Part shown: positions 10,896 to 18,716 of the stretch, in pieces
Layout: each line of letters begins with the position of its first letter
Position numbering within the stretch: the first letter of the stretch is position 1
Assembly (NCBI RefSeq): GCF_965276875.1
Contig: NZ_OZ255701.1
Span: forward strand, 124,001 to 188,000
Direction: 5' to 3'
Origin: Lichenicoccus sp965276875
Lineage (GTDB): Bacteria > Pseudomonadota > Alphaproteobacteria > Acetobacterales > Acetobacteraceae
DNA: 64,000 nucleotides
Made by a program: the position numbers and the translations under genes
The notes under the pieces: generated by a model
Databases searched by the model: none
Told to the model about the DNA's origin: nothing
The model's input: the letters and a program-made list of their open reading frames with translations, nothing else

Positions 10896-13448
10896 TCAGG
10901 CGGTCACGGGATGCGCCAGGCATTGCTCGAGGCTGGCGAGCAGGGTCTCGCGTTCAAACTTGCGGATGTAGTCGGTAAAGCCGGCGTCGCGGCCGGCCTG
11001 CACATCGTCGCTGCTGCTCAGCGCCAGCATCGGCAGGTCGGCCCAGCTGCCGCCCTCGCGCACTTTGCGCGCGAAGCTGTGACCGTTCATTCCCGGCATC
11101 TCGATGTCGGAGACGATGGCATCGAAGCGACGACCAGCGTCGCGCATGGCCAGGGCGTTTTCGGCAGTCGCAGCACTGGTGACGTCGTAGCCGGCGGCGG
11201 AGAGGCTCGGCACCAACAGGTTGCGGAAGAAGTCGCTGTCCTCGACGACAAGGACGCGCGGACGGCCCTTGGCGGCGACGGTCGGCTTGAACCAGCCTTC
11301 GGACGCCTGTGTCAGCCAATGTGCGGCATCGACGACCTCGGTTGCCTTGCCGTCGATGATGGCGGTGCCGAGCAGGCCCAGGCGATCGCTGGCGACGACG
11401 ATGTTGAGGGTAGCGCTGACGACATCGAGAATCCTGTCGACCATCAGGCCGATATGCTGGCCGTTGTCGCTGATCACCAGGACCGCCTGGATTTCGCTAT
11501 CGCCGGCGATGGCGGGATCGAGCGCCACCAGTGGCATCAGGCCGCCACGATACTGGGTGACAAGGCGAGCCCCGGTGACTTCCAGCCGCGCGCGGGGGAT
11601 CATCTCCAGGCGTGCGATCAGGGCCAGCGGCAATGCCTTCTGCGCGCCGGGACCGGCATGCACCAGCAGCAGGTCGCAGCACTCGGCCGCCTCGTTTGAG
11701 GCCGCGTGCGCACGCACGCTCTCGCTGTCCGAACCGTCCGAGATCCTGCTCTCGCGCGCGATCCCGAGCGGGTCCAGGATCATGATGACGGAGCCGTCGC
11801 CCAGGATGGTGTTGCCGCTGAACAACGGGATCTGACGGATCACCGGAGCCACCGGCTTGACCACGATCTCTTCGGTGTCGAAGACGTGCTCGACGATCAG
11901 CCCGAGCCGCTGCTTGCCGACCGAGACCACCACGACGATCCGTTCGGCCTCCGGCCGGTCCATCTCGAGCTTGAGAATGCGCGACATCGAGACCAGCGGC
12001 AGCAGCCGGTCGCGCAGGCGCAGCACCTGGGCGCCGTCGATGGTCTCCAGCACCATGTCCGGCTGCGCGCCGGGTAGCACGATCTCCACGACGCAGATCT
12101 GCGGGATGGCGAAGCGCTCGCCGGCGGTGCCGACGATCAGGGCGGAGACGATGGCCAGCGTCAGCGGGATCTTGATCAGGAACTGCGAGCCGCGACCGAC
12201 CCGGCTATTCAGGTCGATGGTGCCGTTGATGCGTTCGATGTTGGTCTTGACCACATCCATGCCGACGCCGCGCCCGGAGACCGAGGTGACCGCGGCGGCG
12301 GTGGAGAAGCCAGCATGGAAGATGAAGCGGCGGATTTCCTCCTCGCTCATGCGCCGCAGCTTGTCTTCGCCGACCAGACCTTGGCTGAGCGCACGCGCGC
12401 CGATCCTGGCGGGATCGAGGCCACGGCCGTCGTCGCTGATCTCAATCACGACGTGGCCGCCCTCGTGGCGAGCGTCCAGCGTGATGGTCCCTGCTTCCGG
12501 CTTGCCGGCACGCTTGCGCTCGGCGGCTGGTTCGAGCCCGTGATCAGCGCTGTTACGGATCATGTGGGTGAGCGGATCCTTGATCAGCTCGAGCACCTGC
12601 CGGTCGAGCTCGGTATCCGCGCCGCGTGTCACCAGGACAATCTTTTTGCCGAGGTCATGCGACAGATCTCGGACCAGGCGCGGCAGTGTGTTCCAGGCCG
12701 TGCCGATCGGCTGCATGCGCGTCTTCATCACGCCCTCCTGCAGATCGGAGGTGAGCTGCGATAGGCGCTGCATGGGCGTGGCAAGGCTGCTTTCGGCGTT
12801 TGCTCCCGCCCCGGTCTGGGTGCCCCGGCCGCTGCGCAGGATCTGCAGCAACTGGTTGCGCGTGAGTACGAGCTCACTCACCAGCGTCATCAGGTTTTCG
12901 AGCATGTCGACGCCGACCCGGATGGTCTGGCTGCGGTTTGGCGACTCGGGCTGTGACACGGGTTCGACGGCGTTGGCTGACGAGGGAGGGTGAGGCGGCG
13001 GCGGGGCAGGAGAGGCGGGGGACGGGGCAATGGCGGCGGCAGGTTCGGCGACGAGGGCCGGCTTGACACCGCGGCCCGCGGCGAAATCCTCCAGTGCTGC
13101 GATCAGATCCGCGTCGTTCCCATCCGGTTCGCCCTGGCCGCGGCTGAGCGTGTCGACGATCATGCGAATGCGGTCGATGGCGCTCAGGATCAGGCCGATC
13201 CCATCGGAATCGACCTGGAGCGCGCGATTGCGGAGTTTGTCGAGGACGGTTTCCGCGGCATGTGCCGCCTTCTCCAGGCGCGGTAGGCCGAGAAAGCCGC
13301 AGGTGCCCTTGATCGTATGGACCAGCCGGAAGATCAAGGAGAGCGTCGGCTGGTCTTCCGGGGAGCGTTCAAGCCGAACCAGTGCGAGATCAAGCTCGGA
13401 GAGGCTCTCCAGAGACTCGGTCACGAAATCGGCGAGCAGATCGTCCAA
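10896..13448 (-). CDS. cheA: Chemotaxis histidine kinase CheA with C-terminal receiver domain
   Basis: From TTG 13448 the protein has 850 residues. In order, it shows an HPt domain with His44 in RLVHTIKGTCGFLG, a Pro/Ala-rich linker with no recognisable CheY-binding P2 domain, the P3 dimerisation helices (MLENLMTLVSELVLTRNQLL), and the HATPase with the N-box HMIRNSADHGLE. Two successive CheW-like segments follow, then a receiver domain with phosphoacceptor Asp near 781 (SDIEMPGMNG). TTG 13448 has GGAG 7 bases upstream and gives the family-typical N-terminus MDDLLADF. An in-frame ATG at 13512 has no Shine-Dalgarno sequence. It is the first gene of the che operon. Confidence 0.92.
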   Translation of the reverse strand: MDDLLADFVTESLESLSELDLALVRLERSPEDQPTLSLIFRLVHTIKGTCGFLGLPRLEKAAHAAETVLDKLRNRALQVDSDGIGLILSAIDRIRMIVDTLSRGQGEPDGNDADLIAALEDFAAGRGVKPALVAEPAAAIAPSPASPAPPPPHPPSSANAVEPVSQPESPNRSQTIRVGVDMLENLMTLVSELVLTRNQLLQILRSGRGTQTGAGANAESSLATPMQRLSQLTSDLQEGVMKTRMQPIGTAWNTLPRLVRDLSHDLGKKIVLVTRGADTELDRQVLELIKDPLTHMIRNSADHGLEPAAERKRAGKPEAGTITLDARHEGGHVVIEISDDGRGLDPARIGARALSQGLVGEDKLRRMSEEEIRRFIFHAGFSTAAAVTSVSGRGVGMDVVKTNIERINGTIDLNSRVGRGSQFLIKIPLTLAIVSALIVGTAGERFAIPQICVVEIVLPGAQPDMVLETIDGAQVLRLRDRLLPLVSMSRILKLEMDRPEAERIVVVVSVGKQRLGLIVEHVFDTEEIVVKPVAPVIRQIPLFSGNTILGDGSVIMILDPLGIARESRISDGSDSESVRAHAASNEAAECCDLLLVHAGPGAQKALPLALIARLEMIPRARLEVTGARLVTQYRGGLMPLVALDPAIAGDSEIQAVLVISDNGQHIGLMVDRILDVVSATLNIVVASDRLGLLGTAIIDGKATEVVDAAHWLTQASEGWFKPTVAAKGRPRVLVVEDSDFFRNLLVPSLSAAGYDVTSAATAENALAMRDAGRRFDAIVSDIEMPGMNGHSFARKVREGGSWADLPMLALSSSDDVQAGRDAGFTDYIRKFERETLLASLEQCLAHPVTA

Positions 13449-13541
13449 GCCGGTGCTCCATGCGTTACGGGTGGTGCGGATGAGCAGAGACTGAGGCAGC
13501 GGCCTGAACATTTCGTAAACGTAGCAGGCAGGAGGTTGCAT

Positions 13542-13724
13542 ATGCCGCACGCGCCGCTTCAAACGGAGTTTGCGCCGGGTCAGTGGGTTTCACACCCGCA
13601 GCACCCCGAATGGGGGGCAGGTCAGGTGCAATCGGTGGTCGGCCACCGGGTTACGGTCAATTTCGAGCATCGCGGCAAGGTGCTGATCAACGCGGCCCTG
13701 GTCGCGCTCGACATCCAGCCCTAG
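13542..13724 (+). CDS. DUF3553 small protein
   Basis: This 60-residue protein resembles the DUF3553 family (CarD/Tudor-like small beta domain), with PGQWVSHPQHPEWGAGQVQS and VTVNFEHRGKVLI. Family function is not established. ATG 13542 has GGAGG 6 bases upstream, a strong site. It starts divergently from cheA and lies 11 bases before moaA, so the two may be co-transcribed. Confidence 0.8.
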   Translation: MPHAPLQTEFAPGQWVSHPQHPEWGAGQVQSVVGHRVTVNFEHRGKVLINAALVALDIQP

Positions 13725-13735
13725 AACCAGCAGCC

Positions 13736-14764
13736 ATGATCACGCGTGATGACTTCCCGCCCGTCATCGATCCGTTCGGGCGACATATCAGCTACCTGCG
13801 CGTCTCGGTGACCGACCGCTGCGACATGCGCTGCGTCTATTGCATGGCCGAGGAGATGACCTTTCTGCCGCGGGCGGAGGTGCTCACCTTCGAGGAACTC
13901 GAACGGCTGTGCGCCGCCTTCATCCGCTCGGGCGTACGGCGGCTGCGCATCACTGGCGGCGAGCCGCTGGTGCGGCGCGGTGTTGACGGCTTCATGACCG
14001 CACTCGGCGGCTGGCTGGGCCGTGCGGCGGGCCAGCCAAGGCTGGACGAGCTCACGCTGACCACCAACGGCAGCCGTCTCGCGGCGCATGCCGCCGCTCT
14101 GCAAGCAGCCGGCGTGCGTCGGATCAATGTCAGTCTCGACTCGCTCGATGCGGCGCGCTTTGCCGCCATCACCCGGGTCGGCCACCTTTCGCGCACGCTC
14201 GACGGCATTGCCGCAGCACGGCAGGCGGGTATTGCGGTGCGGATCAACACGGTTGCCATGCGCGGCGTCAACGAGGACGAGTTCGATGACCTGATCGCCT
14301 GGTGCGGCCAAATCGGGGCGGATCTCTGTCTGATCGAGACGATGCCGATGGGCGATACCGGCGAGGACCGTACCGACCGCTATCTGCCGCTGTCGCTGGT
14401 GCGCGCGCGTCTGGCGCAGCGTTGGAGCTTCGAGGAAATCCCGTATCGAACCGGCGGCCCGGCGCGCTACGTCCATATTGCCGAGACCGGCCGGCGCCTC
14501 GGCTTCATCACCCCGATGACCCATAATTTCTGCGAAAGCTGCAATCGGGTGCGCCTGAGCTGCACCGGCATGCTCTATATGTGTCTTGGCCAGGACGATG
14601 CCGCGGACCTGCGTGCGCCGCTCAGGGCCGGTGCCGACGAGGCGGGTCTGTTGGAAGCGATCCGCGCAGCCATCGCGCGCAAGCCAAAGGGCCATGATTT
14701 CATCATCGGCCGGCGCGGAGAGGCGCGTGGCGTTGCCCGTCACATGAGTGCCACGGGAGGATAG
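13736..14764 (+). CDS. moaA: GTP 3',8-cyclase MoaA
   Basis: MoaA is a radical-SAM enzyme that starts molybdenum cofactor synthesis by rearranging GTP. The 342-residue protein has the N-terminal SAM cluster cysteines 29, 33 and 36 (CDMRCVYC), GGEPLVRR, and the second iron-sulfur cluster at Cys266, Cys269 and Cys283 (C-x2-C-x13-C). It ends in the conserved Gly-Gly tail. ATG 13736 is used. moaD, moaE and moeA lie more than 34 kb away, so the pathway is dispersed. It converges with the methyltransferase gene with no spacer. Confidence 0.95.
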   Translation: MITRDDFPPVIDPFGRHISYLRVSVTDRCDMRCVYCMAEEMTFLPRAEVLTFEELERLCAAFIRSGVRRLRITGGEPLVRRGVDGFMTALGGWLGRAAGQPRLDELTLTTNGSRLAAHAAALQAAGVRRINVSLDSLDAARFAAITRVGHLSRTLDGIAAARQAGIAVRINTVAMRGVNEDEFDDLIAWCGQIGADLCLIETMPMGDTGEDRTDRYLPLSLVRARLAQRWSFEEIPYRTGGPARYVHIAETGRRLGFITPMTHNFCESCNRVRLSCTGMLYMCLGQDDAADLRAPLRAGADEAGLLEAIRAAIARKPKGHDFIIGRRGEARGVARHMSATGG

Positions 14765-15646
14765 TCAGGCCGGCCCGGATTGTCCGAGCAGGGCATCCGT
14801 GCGGTCTTCGAGCGCCTCAGCGAGCGGAATGGTGAACTGCCCGGGACGCAGGGGTTTGGGCTGATCGGGTGAGGGCGACCAGCCGGTCAGCATGGCGAGG
14901 CGCAGCTCGACCTGGAGCGGCAAGGGCTCGGACAGGGCATGGGCCGCCCTGGCGAACAGGTCTCGTGGCGGCGTGCGGCGGTCGCGCAGCATGACCGCAT
15001 TGCCCTCGCCCGCGGCGCGCAGGTCGCGCAGCAGCGCCAGCGGCGAGCGATAGGCGAGTTCCAGCGTGTCCGCATCGGCAACCGGCAGGGCGAAGCCGGC
15101 ACGCTGCAGCAGGTTGGCGCAGTCGCGCAGCTCCGGAAACGGCGAGACCCGCGGCGAGGCGCCGCCGGTGGTCGCAAGCTCCGCGTCCAGCATCGCCTGA
15201 CGCAGCGCCGACAATGTCGGCAGGACCGGGATACTGGCGAGGAACAGGCCGTCCGGCTTGAGCGCGTGGCGAAGCTGCACCAGCGCCCCGGGCAGGTCGT
15301 TGACCCAGTGCAGCGACAGGCTGGCCACGATCAGGTCGAAGCTGCCTGGTCCGAACGGCAACCATTCCTCGTCGGCGACGACACCGGGACCGCCGGAGAG
15401 CGACAGCATCGGGCTGGAGAGGTCGCAGGACACGGTCTCAATGCCGCGCGCCCGCAACGCCGGCGCCACCACGCCGCGTCCGCCGACATCGAGGGCGCGG
15501 CTGAACCGGCGGGTGACGTCATCGAGACGGTCGAGCAGCCGGGCGCTTGCGGCGTGCAGGACCTCGTTCACCGTCTGCACGCTACCTGCCGCACGGTCGC
15601 GATGCAGCCGGACCGCGGCGCGGTCGAAGATGACGCTGTCTTGCAT
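14765..15646 (-). CDS. SAM-dependent methyltransferase, NDUFAF5/BioC-like
   Basis: This is a 293-residue class I methyltransferase with motif I ALDVGGRGVVAPALR, the acidic SAM ribose residue in VSCDLSSPML, and FDLIVASLSLHWVNDLPG. The last block and overall length match the bacterial relatives of NDUFAF5 (complex I assembly hydroxylase/methyltransferase), which commonly sit beside comF in alphaproteobacteria. BioC is a more distant relative. A biotin role is not supported here, although bioF/bioD occur 35 kb away. It starts divergently from comF with about 80 bases between them. Confidence 0.8.
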   Translation of the reverse strand: MQDSVIFDRAAVRLHRDRAAGSVQTVNEVLHAASARLLDRLDDVTRRFSRALDVGGRGVVAPALRARGIETVSCDLSSPMLSLSGGPGVVADEEWLPFGPGSFDLIVASLSLHWVNDLPGALVQLRHALKPDGLFLASIPVLPTLSALRQAMLDAELATTGGASPRVSPFPELRDCANLLQRAGFALPVADADTLELAYRSPLALLRDLRAAGEGNAVMLRDRRTPPRDLFARAAHALSEPLPLQVELRLAMLTGWSPSPDQPKPLRPGQFTIPLAEALEDRTDALLGQSGPA

Positions 15647-15727
15647 AGTGCTGCATGTGCGCGGCGTAGGCGCGCTTGCAAGGGGTGTTTGGCTTGCACA
15701 TGGCTGACATACACGTTATGGTTGTAT

Positions 15728-16492
15728 GTGCGATCGATCAATGCTCTGGCGGCGCTGACCTTGGCGAGTGGTCGGGTCATGCTCGACCTCGTCCTACCGC
15801 CGCAATGTCCGACCTGCGACGTCGTCGTCGGCGATGTCGGCCGGTTCTGTGCGGACTGCTTCAAACGTGCCGCGTTCATCGTCGAGCCGAGCTGCGTACG
15901 CTGCGGCGTCGGCTTCTCCAGTACCGGCGAGGCCGGCCTGTCGCGGGTGTGTCCGGGGTGCCTTGAAGCGCCCCCTGTCTGGAGCCGGGCACGCGCGGCC
16001 CTGGCTTACAATGATTTCTCCAAAAACCTGATCCTGCCGCTCAAATACGCGGATCGAACCGAGAATGCCCGGTTCCTGGCACTTCATATGGCACGCGCCG
16101 GGGCGGCACTGCTGAGCCAGGCGGATCTGCTGCTGCCGGTGCCGCTACACCGCAAGCGGCTGTTCTCGCGACGCTACAACCAGGCGGCGTTGCTCGCCTT
16201 GCATGTCGGGCGTCTGTCGCAGCGCACGGTGCTGGTGGACGGGCTTGAGCGGACCCGCTCGACACGGAGTCTCGCGGCCTCCGCGCGCGAGGAACGCGCA
16301 GCACTCGTTGCTGACGCCATCGCCATCAGAGACTCCCGCGCAGCACTGCTGCGGGGGCGCCGGATCGTTCTGGTTGACGACGTGCTGACCACCGGTGCCA
16401 CCGCAGCGGTCTGCACCGAGGCACTGCTCGCTGCGGGTGCGACATCGGTGGATTTGCTGGTCGCGGCCCGCGCTGCGCGCGCAACGGCCTAG
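15728..16492 (+). CDS. comF: ComF family phosphoribosyltransferase-like protein
   Basis: ComF proteins combine an N-terminal zinc-binding region with a phosphoribosyltransferase fold and are linked to DNA uptake and fork repair. Four Cys pairs are visible (CPTC, CADC, CVRC, CPGC), then LPVPLHRKRLFSRRYNQA, and the PRPP-loop motif IVLVDDVLTTGATA. The GTG at 15728 gives an N-terminal helix before LDLVLPPQC, as in many relatives. ATG 15779 is the alternative (237 residues). In many alphaproteobacteria grxC follows directly, but here grxC is 4.6 kb away. Confidence 0.88.
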   Translation: MRSINALAALTLASGRVMLDLVLPPQCPTCDVVVGDVGRFCADCFKRAAFIVEPSCVRCGVGFSSTGEAGLSRVCPGCLEAPPVWSRARAALAYNDFSKNLILPLKYADRTENARFLALHMARAGAALLSQADLLLPVPLHRKRLFSRRYNQAALLALHVGRLSQRTVLVDGLERTRSTRSLAASAREERAALVADAIAIRDSRAALLRGRRIVLVDDVLTTGATAAVCTEALLAAGATSVDLLVAARAARATA

Positions 16493-16493
16493 T

Positions 16494-16519
16494 CCAGGGA
16501 CACTGGCCAGGGACACTGG
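16494..16519. repeat. Perfect 13-bp tandem duplication
   Basis: CCAGGGACACTGG occurs twice without spacer at 16494-16506 and 16507-16519, immediately after the comF stop. The second copy forms the left arm of the hairpin described at 16508-16529. Confidence 0.9.
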
Positions 16520-16529
16520 TACGTCCCTG
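16508..16529. terminator. Hairpin between convergent comF and yghU
   Basis: CAGGGAC (16508-16514) pairs perfectly with GTCCCTG (16523-16529) around an 8-base loop. The position between convergent genes suggests a bidirectional transcript end. There is no U-tract. Confidence 0.45.
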
Positions 16530-16535
16530 CTCCTG

Positions 16536-17429
16536 CTATGCGCCGCCCTCATCCGTCTCGGTGGTCTGAAGCTTGTCCTGGGTCCTGGTCTGGAAATCGG
16601 ATGCGTCGTGGCGCTCGTGCAACTGAGACGAGAGTTCGCCGGTCACACGATTGACCATGCGTCCGCGCTGCACCGCGGGCCGCGCGCCGATCTTATCGGA
16701 CCAGCGCAGGACATTGACGTAATCCTGGACCTGCAGGAATTCCCCGGCCTCGTAGAGGAAGCCTTTCACCACGCCGCCATACCAGGGCCAAACGGCCATA
16801 TCGGCGATCGTGTAGTCATCCCCGGCAAGGTAGGCATGGTCGGCAAGATGCTTTTCGAGCACATCCAGCTGCCGCTTCACCTCCATGGCGAAGCGATCGA
16901 TGGCGTACTCGATCTTGGTGGGCGCATAAGCATAGAAATGCCCGAAGCCGCCGCCGAGATAGGGGCCGCTGCCAACCTGCCAGAACAACCATGAGAGGCA
17001 TTCTGCCCGAATTGCGGGCTCGGTCGGCAGGAAGGCGCCGAATTTCTCGGCTAGGTAGAGGAGGATCGCGCCTGATTCAAAGATCCGGATCGGCTCCGGG
17101 CCACTGCGATCCATTAGCGCAGGGATTTTTGAGTTCGGGTTCACGCCGACAAAGCCGCTGCCGAACTGGTCGCCGTCGCCGATGCGGATCAGCCACGCAT
17201 CGTATTCCGCGTCGGTGTGTCCGAGTTCCAGCAACTCCTCGAGCATCACGGTCGCCTTGACGCCGTTCGGGGTCGCCAGCGAGTAGAGTTGCAGCGGATG
17301 GCGGCCGACCGACAGCGCCTTGTCGTGCGTGGCGCCGGAGACCGGCCGGTTGATGCTCGCGAATTTTCCGCCGTTCTCCTTCTGCCATTGCCAGACCTTC
17401 GGTGGCGTATAGGCTGCATCGGCTGTCAT
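16536..17429 (-). CDS. yghU: Glutathione-dependent disulfide-bond oxidoreductase, YghU-type GST
   Basis: The 297-residue protein matches E. coli YghU along its whole length. It carries the YghU-specific N-terminal extension (KVWQWQKENGGKFASINRPV), HPLQLYSLATPNGVKATVML, the NPNSKIPAL and FESGAILLYLAEKFG glutathione-site blocks, and the QLHERHDASDF tail. YghU-type Nu-class GSTs bind two glutathiones and reduce disulfides in the cytoplasm. It is transcribed on the minus strand at the end of the accessory block inserted between comF and grxC. Confidence 0.95.
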   Translation of the reverse strand: MTADAAYTPPKVWQWQKENGGKFASINRPVSGATHDKALSVGRHPLQLYSLATPNGVKATVMLEELLELGHTDAEYDAWLIRIGDGDQFGSGFVGVNPNSKIPALMDRSGPEPIRIFESGAILLYLAEKFGAFLPTEPAIRAECLSWLFWQVGSGPYLGGGFGHFYAYAPTKIEYAIDRFAMEVKRQLDVLEKHLADHAYLAGDDYTIADMAVWPWYGGVVKGFLYEAGEFLQVQDYVNVLRWSDKIGARPAVQRGRMVNRVTGELSSQLHERHDASDFQTRTQDKLQTTETDEGGA

Positions 17430-17504
17430 TGATCGGCTCCCGTGTTTGGCGCCCTGGATGGCGACATGGGTGACGGCCCGTCGCGCGATGACGATCGGAC
17501 CGGA

Positions 17505-18203
17505 TCAGAAGCGCTCGGTCCAGGGTCGGAGTTCAATCTCATGCGTCCAGGCGCTGCGTGGCTGGGCGACCAGATGCAGGTATGAGTCCGCGATCGCGTC
17601 AGGGTCGAGCAGGCTATCGAGCCGGTCCCCGGGGACGGATCGGACAGCACTGCGAATACCCCCGTCTATGACGATGTGTGCGACATGGATGCCTTGCGGT
17701 CCGAGTTCGCGTGCCATGCTCTGCGCCAGGCCGCGCAGGGCAAACTTGCCCATCGCGAACGGAGCGGACTGCGCATAGCCTTTTACGCTCGCCGAGGCGC
17801 CGGTGAACAGGATAACGCCCGAGCCACGCCCCAGCATCAGACGCGCCGCCTGCTGACCGACAAGAAAGCCTCCGAATGCGGTGACCGCAAGCGCGCGCTC
17901 AACCTCGGCGGGGGTGAGGTCGATCAGCGGGCCGCGTACGCGTCCGCTCGCATTATAGACGACCAAGTCCGGCACGCCGAACGCGCTCTGCACCGCGCTG
18001 AACAGGCGAGCGGTGTCCTCTGCATTGGCGGCGTCACAGGCGAAACTCCGCGAGCCGGTTTCGCTGACGAGAGGGTCAAGCTTGCCCGTGTTGCGCGCGG
18101 CGAGTGCGACCTGCCAGCCAAGTGCGGAAAGCTTGCGCGCAAGCGACCCGCTGAGGCCCACTCCAGCGCCGACGATCAGGGCGGTCTTGAGGTCCTGAGG
18201 CAA
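17505..18203 (-). CDS. Atypical short-chain dehydrogenase/reductase
   Basis: This is a 232-residue Rossmann-fold SDR with a glycine-rich GAGVGLSGS loop at 12-20 and NASG at 84-87. The classical catalytic Y-x3-K is instead F-A-M-G-K, with Phe149 and Lys153. The rest of the helix (ALRGLAQSMARELGPQGIHVAH) is well conserved. A subfamily of SDRs with this F-x3-K pattern exists and has no assigned reaction. It may use another tyrosine (Tyr143 is nearby) or may not be a dehydrogenase. It precedes yghU on the same strand. Confidence 0.85.
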   Translation of the reverse strand: MPQDLKTALIVGAGVGLSGSLARKLSALGWQVALAARNTGKLDPLVSETGSRSFACDAANAEDTARLFSAVQSAFGVPDLVVYNASGRVRGPLIDLTPAEVERALAVTAFGGFLVGQQAARLMLGRGSGVILFTGASASVKGYAQSAPFAMGKFALRGLAQSMARELGPQGIHVAHIVIDGGIRSAVRSVPGDRLDSLLDPDAIADSYLHLVAQPRSAWTHEIELRPWTERF

Positions 18204-18275
18204 TACAAGCGTCTCCTGAAGTCGGCGCCACAGTCGTCAACAACGCTGGCCCGGACCATGCCAGTCGCATTTGCA

Positions 18276-18716
18276 TCAATCCAGCCCTCGGCGAAACAGG
18301 GTGCGCAGCGTACGCGTCGGCCGCACGACCGCGCGTAGCGGACGCGTGATCCGCCATGAGCTCGACTGGCGGAGCCGCTCTGCCTCGTCACGATGCTGGA
18401 GCAGCGTTGCCGTCTCGCCGGCCGCCGTCGCCGCGCGCTCGGTCAGCAGGCCGATCATCGCGGTGAGCTGGGCAATTTGCGCCGTCGCCGCATGCAGTTG
18501 CTCGGTCGCTTCGTGCAACTGCTCGCGGTCTGCACGCGCCTGCCGCAGACTGTCGTCCAGTTCGCCGTTCAGGCGGATGGCGGTCTGCCGGAGCGCCACC
18601 ATCTCGGCAATCGATCGATCAAGATCGACCTGCAGCGCCTGATTGGCATGGCTCGCCAGACGGAGCGCCCTGTCGCAGTCCGCATAGGCCTGACGCTCAA
18701 GCGCGCCGTCTCTCAC
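18276..18716 (-). CDS. Coiled-coil protein associated with a glycosyltransferase
   Basis: From GTG 18716 this is 146 residues, dominated by a long predicted coiled coil (about residues 10-115, rich in Glu, Gln, Leu and Ala). It ends in SSSWRITRPLRAVVRPTR, a tail motif often seen at the ends of polysaccharide-cluster glycosyltransferases and methyltransferases. The start has AGGAGG 6 bases upstream, inside the 3' end of the 751-residue glycosyltransferase gene (20-base overlap), so it is translationally coupled. It may be a scaffold for that enzyme, which is an inference. Confidence 0.7.
   Translation of the reverse strand: MRDGALERQAYADCDRALRLASHANQALQVDLDRSIAEMVALRQTAIRLNGELDDSLRQARADREQLHEATEQLHAATAQIAQLTAMIGLLTERAATAAGETATLLQHRDEAERLRQSSSWRITRPLRAVVRPTRTLRTLFRRGLD

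Noticed and set aside
14765..15646. BioC assignment for the methyltransferase
   Set aside because: The sequence and comF neighbourhood fit the NDUFAF5-like group better, and biotin genes are far away.
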